The position numbers and the translations under genes are program-made. The notes beneath the pieces were generated by a model. That model searched no databases. It was not told the DNA's origin and worked only from the letters and a program-made list of their open reading frames with translations. 64,000 nucleotides of DNA. Source: Verrucomicrobia subdivision 3 bacterium UBA693 (GTDB lineage Bacteria; Verrucomicrobiota; Verrucomicrobiia; Limisphaerales; UBA8199). The DNA is taken from positions 18,281-82,280 of the forward strand of contig DBMR01000116.1 of assembly GCA_002298785.1 (NCBI GenBank). The letters run 5' to 3'. Positions 27,675-35,960 of this stretch are shown here, in pieces. Each line of letters starts with the position of its first letter. Within the stretch, counting starts at the first letter, position 1.

Positions 27675-28844
27675 TTACCGCGCCGGCCGAGTGATCCAGC
27701 CGCCGCCCAGGACCAGGTCGTCCTGATAAAACACCGCCGCCTGGCCAGGGGTGACGGCGCGTTGCGGGGTGGCAAGTTGCACCCGCGCCCGTCCGGAGTC
27801 TAGAGGAGTGATCATGGCGAGAGTACCCGGGTGATTGTAGCGAATTTTCACCGTCGCGTGGAACGGTTCCGTCGGGTTATCAAATGGAATCCAGTTGCAG
27901 CGTTCGGCGATGAATTCACCGCATTCGAGGGCCGTTTCATTGCCTACCACCACCCGGTTGGCTTGAGGCTGCAGTTCGATCACATACAGCGGTTTGGCCG
28001 AGGAGATGCCCAGACCTTTGCGCTGGCCAATGGTGTAAAACTCGATGCCATCGTGGTGGCCCAAGACGCGCCCGTGCAAATCCACGATCTCGCCCCGGTG
28101 CTTTTCCACCAGCTTCGCTTGCTGGAGGAAATTTCCGTAGTCGTTATCCGGGACGAAACAAATCTCCATGCTCTCCTCTTTGTCCGCGGTTTTGAGCTGG
28201 CAGTGGCGGGCGACCTCGCGGGTATCGCTTTTGGTTTTATCGCCAAGAGGGAACATCGCGCGGGCGAGTTGATCCTGCCGCAGGGAAAACAGGAAATAGC
28301 TTTGGTCCTTGCGGAGGTCGCATCCGCGCTTGAGCAGCACCCGGGATTGGTCCTGGTTTTTTTCCACGCGGGCGAAATGGCCGGTGGCGATGTATTGGGC
28401 CCCAAGGCGGTCGGCCCGGTCGATGAGCCGCCCGAACTTCAGGTTTTGATTGCACATCACGCAAGGATTGGGTGTGCGCCCGGCCTTGTATTCGTCGGCA
28501 AAGTACTGAATCACCAGGGATTGGAACTGGGCCGATTCATCCACCAAATAATACGGCACCCCCAGCTTGTGACACACCGCGCGGGCATCGGTCACCGCCT
28601 GGGGGCCGCAGCACTTGTCCTCGGCCCGGGAAACGCAGTCCTGCGGCCAGAGTTTTAAGGTGATGCCGACGACGTCGAAGCCCTGCTCGAGCAAAAGGGC
28701 GGCGGTGGCGGAGGAATCCACCCCACCACTCATGCCTACCACCACCCGCGTTTTTCGATCAGCAACCACAGCCCGCCAACATATCCCAGAACCGGGCCGG
28801 CGCCAATCGTGAGAATTGGGCCGGGCGGGCGGAACCTGCGCCAT
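27675..28844 (-). CDS. mnmA: tRNA-specific 2-thiouridylase MnmA
   Basis: 389 residues. MnmA transfers sulfur to U34 of tRNA-Lys, -Glu and -Gln in the cytoplasm using ATP. The PP-loop ATP-binding motif is SGGVDSS (39-45). The catalytic cysteines are Cys 128 (NPCVMCN) and Cys 229 (SMEICFVPD). Family segments TGHFARV, LRKDQSYFLF, HDGIEFYTIGQRKGLGI and the C-terminal beta barrel (PGQAAVFYQDD) are all present. The ATG at 28844 has GGAG at good spacing; it adds about 30 residues to the usual N-terminus, so an internal GTG at 28769 is possible. It is transcribed divergently from the secreted protein at 28963. Confidence 0.96.
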   Translation of the reverse strand: MAQVPPARPNSHDWRRPGSGICWRAVVADRKTRVVVGMSGGVDSSATAALLLEQGFDVVGITLKLWPQDCVSRAEDKCCGPQAVTDARAVCHKLGVPYYLVDESAQFQSLVIQYFADEYKAGRTPNPCVMCNQNLKFGRLIDRADRLGAQYIATGHFARVEKNQDQSRVLLKRGCDLRKDQSYFLFSLRQDQLARAMFPLGDKTKSDTREVARHCQLKTADKEESMEICFVPDNDYGNFLQQAKLVEKHRGEIVDLHGRVLGHHDGIEFYTIGQRKGLGISSAKPLYVIELQPQANRVVVGNETALECGEFIAERCNWIPFDNPTEPFHATVKIRYNHPGTLAMITPLDSGRARVQLATPQRAVTPGQAAVFYQDDLVLGGGWITRPAR

Positions 28845-28902
28845 CAGTCTCCGCTCGAATTAGTTGGATCGGGATTGATGAAAAAATCCATTAGCTTCAC
28901 GG

Positions 28903-28931
28903 TTGACAAAATTTTGGCGCGGGGGTTTAGT
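28903..28931 (+). promoter_or_regulatory. Sigma-70-like promoter upstream of the 371-residue secreted protein
   Basis: A perfect TTGACA (28903-28908) and TTTAGT (28926-28931) are separated by 17 bases. The ATG at 28963 lies about 32 bases beyond the -10 hexamer. Confidence 0.6.
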
Positions 28932-28962
28932 GGATCCCGCGCAGGTTAACCTTTACCTCACT

Positions 28963-30078
28963 ATGAAACCATCCGTGTTTTGGCGTTGGTCGCTGTCGAT
29001 CCTCATGCTGCTCCTGTCTGTCGCGGGCCCGGCGCTGGCCGGCACCGGGTCGGCGCGGCTCTACTGCCTGTCGTTGAAATTTGCCCGCGGCAGTGACACC
29101 TACAACGAGTACTATCTGGATTTCACCACGCTCCAATACGGAATCAACGGGGAACTGGTCCGCAACTTTGGCGGGACCTATTCCCATTTCAGCTACCTGG
29201 AGTTGACAGATAACTGGCTGGGAACACTCGACCAGGGGGCCATCGCGGTGGACCTGCCCAACACGGACGCCAACGGCAACGGGTTCCCGGACTTCCTCGA
29301 GGTGGCGCAGTCGGTGAACGCCTCCAGCACCGGACAGTATCAGATTCTCGGCCTGAGTTCTGGCACGGTTCAGGCCACGTGGTTCCGCGCCGCCGGCGAG
29401 CATACCGGATCCTGCACCCTGAGATTCAAGCCCTCCCCGGTTTATGTCTGGCTCACCTTCGCCTGCACTTTCGAGGTGCTGGAGTACACCGGTGCCTTTC
29501 CCTACACCAATGCGAACGGCAAGGCCACCGCGACCGTGGCGCTGCGCCAAACGGAATTGCCGGATTACCAACTCGCCGGCGATCTGGAATTGACGCGTTC
29601 CCCCACGAACCGGCTCAACCAGCTCGACTTTCCGGCGACTTATTGGACCAACAGCTACCTGCAAACGCTGGAACTCGCCAGCGGTTCTCTCTTCCGGGAT
29701 TCCCAGTGGCCCACAAATTATTCCGGCTACGTGGATTTTGCGGATGGCGAGCCCAACACCCCCGATCCGGATTACCAGACCTGGATCTTATCCGTCGACG
29801 ACACGAACGACGCCAATGGCAACGGGATCCCGGACCTGAGCGACGACACGACTGCCGCTCCGCCGCGTCCGCCCACCGTGATCGTTCGGCAAGGTGGTGG
29901 GCAACTGCAATTCACCATCAGCGGCGATTTGAACCACACTAATTTCCTGCAAGAAACAATAGCCCTGGGAACGACCAACTGGAGCACGATCCAGACCTTC
30001 GTCCTGACGAAAGATCCACAAACAGTGAGCGTGCCGATACCGGTGGGGAATCGGTTTTGGCGCGTCGTGGCGCAATAA
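28963..30078 (+). CDS. Secreted hypothetical protein with Ca-binding-like repeats and YRV-type tail
   Basis: 371 residues from the ATG at 28963, which opens a clear signal peptide (SLSILMLLLSVAGPALA). I do not recognise the main domain. Two Asp/Asn-rich loops, DANGNGFPDFLEVAQ (about residue 103) and DTNDANGNGIPDLSDD (about residue 283), resemble thrombospondin type 3 or dockerin-like calcium loops. They are common linkers in surface proteins of this phylum. The last 80 residues are a beta-rich module ending NRFWRVVAQ, comparable to the tails of the LamG and RCC1 proteins in this window. An upstream promoter with a perfect -35 supports expression as a single gene. Confidence 0.75.
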   Translation: MKPSVFWRWSLSILMLLLSVAGPALAGTGSARLYCLSLKFARGSDTYNEYYLDFTTLQYGINGELVRNFGGTYSHFSYLELTDNWLGTLDQGAIAVDLPNTDANGNGFPDFLEVAQSVNASSTGQYQILGLSSGTVQATWFRAAGEHTGSCTLRFKPSPVYVWLTFACTFEVLEYTGAFPYTNANGKATATVALRQTELPDYQLAGDLELTRSPTNRLNQLDFPATYWTNSYLQTLELASGSLFRDSQWPTNYSGYVDFADGEPNTPDPDYQTWILSVDDTNDANGNGIPDLSDDTTAAPPRPPTVIVRQGGGQLQFTISGDLNHTNFLQETIALGTTNWSTIQTFVLTKDPQTVSVPIPVGNRFWRVVAQ

Positions 30079-30090
30079 GAGCCGGCGGCG

Positions 30091-30113
30091 CGCCCGGGAT
30101 TAAATGACGGGCG
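30091..30113. terminator. Hairpin between convergent genes
   Basis: CGCCCG (30091-30096) pairs with CGGGCG (30108-30113) across an 11-base loop. It lies in the 44-base gap between two converging genes. There is no T-tract on either side, so function as a bidirectional terminator is only plausible. Confidence 0.3.
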
Positions 30114-30122
30114 GGGGCCCGG

Positions 30123-30512
30123 TTACTTCCATTTCAAAACCACCGCGGCCGTGCGGTCTCCGGAAATGCCCACGTCTTTGCAGAGGCTGGCGACCGTTGG
30201 AGTCTGCGCGCCGCCTTTGGGAATCATGATGATGGCGTCACCGCCGTTTTCTTTGGCCATGGCCGCGGCCTGTTTCATGTCCCCCTGGTTCCAATCCACA
30301 TTCGGCTTGTTGAATTGAACGTAGCCCAGGACGTCGTACTGCCGTTCCGGCCAGCCACGAAATACCGGCACCGCAAACACCGCATCGCTGATCGAGCTGC
30401 CGGTGGGCCAGGCCTTCTTCTCGCCGGTGTATTTAGCCATTTGCATTTGCTCGCAGCCGGCGGAGAGCATTAATAAAACAGAGGCTAACAATGGTGGGAT
30501 TAAGCGCTTCAT
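30123..30512 (-). CDS. Small putative lipoprotein
   Basis: 129 residues with a lipoprotein signal: a positive start (MKRLIPPLL), a hydrophobic stretch and the lipobox LSAGC, so acylation at Cys 20 is expected. The mature part is about 110 residues and not assigned to a named family. It contains YDVLGYVQFNKPNVDWNQ, then AAAMAKENGGDAIIMIPKGG, a pattern seen in small periplasmic proteins of the YbjQ/DUF4156-like kind in which a helix precedes a GGDAIIxI strand. It is probably anchored to the outer or inner membrane. It has no clear operon partner. Confidence 0.75.
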   Translation of the reverse strand: MKRLIPPLLASVLLMLSAGCEQMQMAKYTGEKKAWPTGSSISDAVFAVPVFRGWPERQYDVLGYVQFNKPNVDWNQGDMKQAAAMAKENGGDAIIMIPKGGAQTPTVASLCKDVGISGDRTAAVVLKWK

Positions 30513-30755
30513 GTGGAAAGATTCTCACTTGGGGCTGGGGTAGCAAGGAAATTCGGCGGCAAAACTGGCGAACGAAAATGCTGGAATAGTCAATGGCTAC
30601 TACTACCGGATCGAATTGGAAATGAACTGGAGTCCTGGGGATCGGGTATCTGGCGCCTGAGTTGACGCCAATCATGGACTCGTTGGGGAGACTGGTTCTG
30701 CCCTCGGTCTTCAGCCAGTTCAGGTTGGCTGGGAGCGGCCTGGGGCCAAAAGCAA

Positions 30756-30783
30756 GTGGCCGGGGAGGTAAATCCCCGGCCAC
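30756..30783 (-). terminator. Strong hairpin after the giant LamG gene
   Basis: An 11-bp perfect stem, GTGGCCGGGGA (30756-30766) with TCCCCGGCCAC (30773-30783), encloses a 6-base loop. On the minus strand it lies about 53 bases past the stop of the LamG/Ig gene and is followed by TTGCTTTTGG. This fits a rho-independent terminator with an imperfect T-tract. The rest of 30513-30835 shows no gene. Confidence 0.6.
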
Positions 30784-30835
30784 CGTGCTTCTCAGCGGCT
30801 AAGTTCGCTGAGCCGTCAATTTTTCCGATAAATGA

Positions 30836-33800
30836 CTACGGCTTGACGCGGTAGAATTTGATCGGCGCGGCCGCAGGCACCTTGTAATAGGGCGCGGTAG
30901 CGCCTGGAACCGGGGTGTAAGTGCCGTTCACCGAGTCGGCCTGCTGGAGCGTGCCGGCCTGCCAGACCAGCTCCACGTCATTGGCCTTCCGCTGCACCAG
31001 CAGTTGAATCGGGGCGGTGACGTCGAAGCTGGCGCCAGACTGCTGGCCCACAGTATAGATTGACTGGGCCTCATAGCTGGTCAGCACCCGCCGCCAGACG
31101 CCAAGGTCGTCGATATCGGCGGCACCCGTTTCCGCATAAGCGCCGGTTGGGTCCTGGCCGATGTTGACGGCCGCGCCACTGTCAATATCCCCGGCGGCGG
31201 CCACCGAGCGGGAGTCAACCTGGACTCCGTCCAGGTATGTCACCGCCGTCGCCACCGCCCCGGCCCGGTCAAACGTGTGGACCAGGTGATGCCAATTGCC
31301 ATCGTTGATGCTGTTGGCGGGACCGTTAACACCGACGGAGCTGGTGGCATTTCCGAGGCTCCACGACCAGCCACCGGCGGTATAGGACGGTGCAAAGGTG
31401 AAGCCGAAATTCCCATAGGAATTGACGGCGTTGCAGAGGAACGGCAAGTCCCCGGGCGTACCGGTGAACCGGGCCCAGTAAGCAACCGAGAAGTTCACGT
31501 TGGAACTGAACAGCAAGTCCGCAGGTGTTCCCAGGGTGACGTAGTTATACGTTCCACTCGCGGTGTCCGTGTTGTAATGGAGCGCGTTGGCTCCCACTTT
31601 TCCAGCCACAAAGGACGGTGTGCCGACAGCGGTGCCGTGGTTGCCGCGACCGGAAGCGTCCTGGAGGTTGTTGTCGAACTTCAGATGCAACACCAGGTCG
31701 TTGGTGGCGAAGGCAAACGCCGGTGGCGGCATCACCGTTAGCTTGGCCGCCGTGCTGTCCGCACTGCCTTTCAAATTGGTGACCCGGACAAAGTACGTTC
31801 CGGTATCACTGTAGGTCGTGGCGGCGAGGTTGAGCGTGGCGTTGGTGGCGTCCGGAATCGGTGCGCCATCTTTCAGCCATTGCAGGCGGAGGATGGGGCT
31901 GCCTCCCGCCCGGGCGGTGAGGGCGGCGGGTGACCCGACCTGGACGGTCTGGTCGACAGGTTGCCGAATAACGAAAGGCGCGGTGTTTTCGCCATACATT
32001 CCGAGACCATTATGATACTCGACGCGGTCAGCCGTCAGGACCTTGTTGTAAACGGCCACGTCATCAATATCGCCGACGAAGAAGTAATCGCCGGGATCGG
32101 CTTCGTTTTGACCGCCGCCGATGCGAATGGGGCGCAGCGGATTCACGATGGCCGTCGCGGTCGTCGAGGCGACGAGGGCGCCGTTAACGTAGAACCGCTT
32201 TTCCGTGCCGTCGAAAGTGGCCACGATGTGAGTCCATTCGTTCAGGACGACCGCCGGCCCGTTCAGGGCTTCCCATCCGGTGCCGGTTCCCGTCCAGAAG
32301 GACCACACATTGCCGGCGGTAGCGTAAATGATATAGCCGCCCATGCTGCTGCCTTGCACCTGGTTGCGTGAAGAGACCGCCGCCCGATAGGTGCCGGCCC
32401 CTCCGGTGACGCGAGCCCAACATTCCACCGTGAAAACACTGGAGTTCAGCTCGGTGGCGTAAGGGGCCTCGACGCGAGTCGGGCTCAGGCCGTCGAAGGT
32501 CGCGCAGGTGTTGGCGTCACCGGAAATGGCTCCGGCCGCGCCGAAGGTGACATTGCCTATGGGGGTGCCATTGTGGGAACCCCAGGAATCAAACACGATG
32601 GTGCTGCTAAAGGGCTCGCTCAAGCGCCAGAAGGCCATCGGATTGTCCTGAAGGACAGCGCTGGCGTAGCCGGCGGGAGCAGCGAGCACCGTCAGGGCGG
32701 CGTTGGCGCTGGTCAACGAGCCCGCGCGGTTGGTGACGGTGAGGGTGACATTCATCCCGGCGGTGACCGAGGAGATGATCAGGTCCGTGTTGGTAGCGCC
32801 GGTGATGGCGACGCCATTGGTCTTCCATTGGTAGGAGAGGGGCGCACTGCCGGTGACCTCCGCGGAAAACCGGGCGGTGCCGCCGGGATACAATTGCACC
32901 GGAGTTGGCTCCTTCACAAAAGTGGGCGCGATCAGCGACCCATAGCGGGCATCGTAGAGGGCCTTGATTTCTGTGGTGGTCAACACGCGACTGAAAGCCG
33001 CGGCTTCATCGATCTGCCCCAAGAAGGGTTCTTCGTCGGCTGCGGCGGAGAAGTTGGGGCTGCCGCCCAGTTGCAGCGGGTAAGGCGAAGTCTTAATACC
33101 GGTGGCGCCGATGGCGGCGTTGCCGGTGCCCTGGTAAGCACCGTTCAGGTAGAAGTAGACGGTGAGGTTACTGCAGACGGCGGCGACGTGGTACCATTGT
33201 CCGAGGGCCAGGGTCGGAAGACCCTGCGCGATGTCCGTAACGCCGAAGGCGGTAAACCGATAGGAATTGCCATTCCAGATGCCGAAGCCGTAGCCGCCGG
33301 TGTTGCCGACGAGCCATCGCGTCGAGAAGACCCGGGCGCCCGTGGCCGGCCAGGAGTCCGCTTTGATCCACGCGGACAGGGTGAAGCGGTTGGTGGTTCC
33401 GAAGTAGTTGAAGGCGGAAGCGTCGCGCACGCGGACATAGTTGCCGGCGCCGTTTAGCTGAACGCAGCCATCATCGTCGTCGACGAGCGCACCCGTCGGG
33501 AAATTCAGGAAGCCGCCCACGCAGTCGGCGTTTCTGCCGCTCCAGTAGTCGTAGGCGGTGGTGCCGACGTCCTCGCCCAGGCGCCAATAGCCGGCCGGAT
33601 TCAGGTTGGTCGTCACGGCCGCGTACGTTGAAACCGGGGCCGTAAGAACCGTTAGCCGGGTGGTCGCGCTCTGGACCGTGCCAAACAGGTTGGTCACCAC
33701 AATCTGGTAATCAACGGTTCCGTAGGCGGTCTGAACTTTCGGAATCTTGAGGAACATGTTCGTCGAAACCGCAATGGTGGTCGAGTTGGACTGGAGCAGG

Positions 33801-35734
33801 TAGTAAATCGGCGGGGTGCCGGCGGCGGCGACTTCGAGTCCGGCGGTGCCGCCCACGTAGACCGGGACGCTCGGAGCGAGATCCAGGGTAATGGTGGGCG
33901 GGGTGGGTGGGGTGATTTCAATCCAGGCCCAGGCGGTTTCAGTTCCGCCGAGGGAATTCGTGGCGGCCAGGTAGTAGTTGCCGCTGTCGCTGGCGGCGGT
34001 CGGATTCAGCGTGAGCACCAGGTTCGTGCCGCCTGGCACGGCATTGGTGGCGGTGCCGTCCGCCAGAACGTGATACCACTGCAGTTGCATCGGCAGGCTG
34101 CCGGTGACCACACAGCTTACGTTCACCAAATAGGGAGCCCAGTTGGTTTGGTTTACCGGGTTGACCAGGGTGCCAGGGGCGGCGGAGACGGTCGGGTTGT
34201 TACCTCGGGCCACTTGATAGTGGGTTTGAATGCGCTGAGGGCTCAGTGCGGAGGGGTAAACCGCCACCTCATCGACGGCGCCGTTAACGAAGTAGTTGCC
34301 AAAAACCGACTCGGTGGCGCCAGCGCCGATGCGCAGGAACCCGGCGTTGTTGGGGACCACGGACGCGTTGATCGCACCGCCGACCAGTTGGCCGTCCACG
34401 TAGAACAACTTGGAGCCCGTAGCCGCGTCGAAAGTGCCCACCAGGTGCGTCCATTGGCCCAAAGCGACGTTGGTAGTTGGTCCCGCCGAAGATTGGAAAG
34501 CGCTGCCGTTCCCGCTCCAAAACTCCCAGCGCGGCGCGTTGGTAAACTGGCCGGTGACGGTGAGCGGCGCGGCGTAGAAAATGTAACCCCGATTGCCCGA
34601 GGCGGTGGTGCTGTTGCGACTGGTGAACGGGGCTTGATATGTGTTAGCCCAGGCATCTACTCGCGCCCAGCATTCGACAGTGAAACTCGCCGGGTTCAGG
34701 CCGGCATTATAGGGAACGGTGATCTTGCCGTCGGTTCCGTTGTAGCCCATGGCCGTATTGGCATCGCCCACCAGCGGGCTGATTGCGCCACCCACGACGC
34801 TGTTCAGCGAACCCAGAACACTTCCATCGCCGGCCGCGCCAACGCTCCCGCTGTTGGCGATGACGGAGCTCGATTCCTGAGGCTTCTTGGGCTCGTTCAG
34901 ACGCCAATAGCCGATGGGATTATCCGCGAGGATAACGCCGGAGTAGCCGGCCTCGTTATTAATGCCGGCGCTGTAATGGGCGCCGAGTTGGGCAGCGGTC
35001 AAAACATTGGTAAATACCGCCGCTTCGTCGAGCACGCCGGTGAAGGTTTCGCTGCCGCCAGGGGTGCGGCCCATGGTCAGCGCGTTCACGGTCGTATTGA
35101 TGTTGGCCAGGCTCTTCGGGGCGCCAAATCGTACGCCGTTGGTATAGAAGAAGACAAACCCGTTGCTGCGGACCAGCGCCAGGTGGTACCACTGGTTTGG
35201 CTGGAAAGCCACCGGCGCGGAGTCGGAGGTCACGTCTGCCACGCCAAAGGCGGTGACGCGCAGTTGGCTTGTGCCGAAGAACGAGAAGCCATAGCCGCCA
35301 CTGGGGCCGTTCGCCAGAAGCCGCTGGGTTCCGCTCAAAGTAGCCGTGGGCTTGGCCCAAACCTCCAGGGTAAAGGGCATGGCCGAGCCGTTGCCAGTGA
35401 AGTTGAAATTGGCCGCGCCACTGATGGTTATACGCGACGATTCCGCAGTATTGAATTGGCAGGCGGTGTCCGTGCTGCCCGCCAATGCGCCCGGCGCTTC
35501 GCGGATCAGGCCGCCGACAAAGCTGCCGTTGGCGGCGGTGCCCAGGCTGCCCAGGTTGGTGGCCACGTATGGATCAGCAAATGTGACCGGCAATTCTCCC
35601 AGTCGCCAATAGCCCGCGGGGGAATCCGCGAGCACGGTGGATTGATAGTCGGCGGCCAGGGCCAGGTTCGTCGCCAGGACGAGCGCCGCCGAGGCTGCCG
35701 CGGTAAGGGATCGTATCCTTTGGTTTGTGCGCAT
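30836..35734 (-). CDS. Giant secreted LamG / Ig-like repeat protein with YRV tail
   Basis: 1632 residues from the ATG at 35734 (MRTNQRIRSLTAAASAALVL, signal peptide ending ALA); the frame is open to 35797 but without function. I see five LamG/concanavalin-like domains, four introduced by the motif YxSxVLxDxPxGYWRLxE (for example DSPAGYWRLGE and DNPIGYWRLNE) and one by LVLHLKFDNNLQDASGRGN. They are separated by Ig-like domains (for example GTARFSAEVTGSAPLSYQWK and DTGTYFVRVTN). The tail of about 55 residues ends KFYRVKP. It is likely a surface or matrix adhesin or glycan-binding protein; no enzyme motif is seen. A TTGACA-type promoter lies about 36 bases upstream and a strong hairpin follows. 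Long antisense frames over this gene are shadows. Confidence 0.88.
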   Translation of the reverse strand: MRTNQRIRSLTAAASAALVLATNLALAADYQSTVLADSPAGYWRLGELPVTFADPYVATNLGSLGTAANGSFVGGLIREAPGALAGSTDTACQFNTAESSRITISGAANFNFTGNGSAMPFTLEVWAKPTATLSGTQRLLANGPSGGYGFSFFGTSQLRVTAFGVADVTSDSAPVAFQPNQWYHLALVRSNGFVFFYTNGVRFGAPKSLANINTTVNALTMGRTPGGSETFTGVLDEAAVFTNVLTAAQLGAHYSAGINNEAGYSGVILADNPIGYWRLNEPKKPQESSSVIANSGSVGAAGDGSVLGSLNSVVGGAISPLVGDANTAMGYNGTDGKITVPYNAGLNPASFTVECWARVDAWANTYQAPFTSRNSTTASGNRGYIFYAAPLTVTGQFTNAPRWEFWSGNGSAFQSSAGPTTNVALGQWTHLVGTFDAATGSKLFYVDGQLVGGAINASVVPNNAGFLRIGAGATESVFGNYFVNGAVDEVAVYPSALSPQRIQTHYQVARGNNPTVSAAPGTLVNPVNQTNWAPYLVNVSCVVTGSLPMQLQWYHVLADGTATNAVPGGTNLVLTLNPTAASDSGNYYLAATNSLGGTETAWAWIEITPPTPPTITLDLAPSVPVYVGGTAGLEVAAAGTPPIYYLLQSNSTTIAVSTNMFLKIPKVQTAYGTVDYQIVVTNLFGTVQSATTRLTVLTAPVSTYAAVTTNLNPAGYWRLGEDVGTTAYDYWSGRNADCVGGFLNFPTGALVDDDDGCVQLNGAGNYVRVRDASAFNYFGTTNRFTLSAWIKADSWPATGARVFSTRWLVGNTGGYGFGIWNGNSYRFTAFGVTDIAQGLPTLALGQWYHVAAVCSNLTVYFYLNGAYQGTGNAAIGATGIKTSPYPLQLGGSPNFSAAADEEPFLGQIDEAAAFSRVLTTTEIKALYDARYGSLIAPTFVKEPTPVQLYPGGTARFSAEVTGSAPLSYQWKTNGVAITGATNTDLIISSVTAGMNVTLTVTNRAGSLTSANAALTVLAAPAGYASAVLQDNPMAFWRLSEPFSSTIVFDSWGSHNGTPIGNVTFGAAGAISGDANTCATFDGLSPTRVEAPYATELNSSVFTVECWARVTGGAGTYRAAVSSRNQVQGSSMGGYIIYATAGNVWSFWTGTGTGWEALNGPAVVLNEWTHIVATFDGTEKRFYVNGALVASTTATAIVNPLRPIRIGGGQNEADPGDYFFVGDIDDVAVYNKVLTADRVEYHNGLGMYGENTAPFVIRQPVDQTVQVGSPAALTARAGGSPILRLQWLKDGAPIPDATNATLNLAATTYSDTGTYFVRVTNLKGSADSTAAKLTVMPPPAFAFATNDLVLHLKFDNNLQDASGRGNHGTAVGTPSFVAGKVGANALHYNTDTASGTYNYVTLGTPADLLFSSNVNFSVAYWARFTGTPGDLPFLCNAVNSYGNFGFTFAPSYTAGGWSWSLGNATSSVGVNGPANSINDGNWHHLVHTFDRAGAVATAVTYLDGVQVDSRSVAAAGDIDSGAAVNIGQDPTGAYAETGAADIDDLGVWRRVLTSYEAQSIYTVGQQSGASFDVTAPIQLLVQRKANDVELVWQAGTLQQADSVNGTYTPVPGATAPYYKVPAAAPIKFYRVKP

Positions 35735-35769
35735 AATACAGTATAGTACGAGTCGAATTGTGCGGGGGA

Positions 35770-35797
35770 ATTCTCGCCTGCCGTCCGAAGGTGTCAA
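35770..35797 (-). promoter_or_regulatory. Sigma-70-like promoter of the giant LamG gene
   Basis: On the minus strand a perfect TTGACA (35797-35792) is followed after 16 bases by GAGAAT (35775-35770). The start codon at 35734 is 36 bases further. A TATACT sequence also lies only five bases before the ATG, without a matching -35. Confidence 0.45.
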
Positions 35798-35960
35798 GTT
35801 TCAATTCCGCACCTTAGCAGGACAAAAGGCGCGGACACGCCAGCCTACCAGTGCTACCTGGTCAGGCTATGTCTTCGCAACTTTTCGCCCCCAGCGGTTG
35901 TGGATGGAATTCGCATGACCTTGCTGGCGATCCAGCTTAAGGTTTTCGCCGACAAACCGA

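Noticed and set aside
34070..35746. Long antisense open frame over the giant LamG gene
   Set aside because: It is an antisense shadow caused by high GC and repeats; its translation has no domain character, unlike the LamG/Ig frame.
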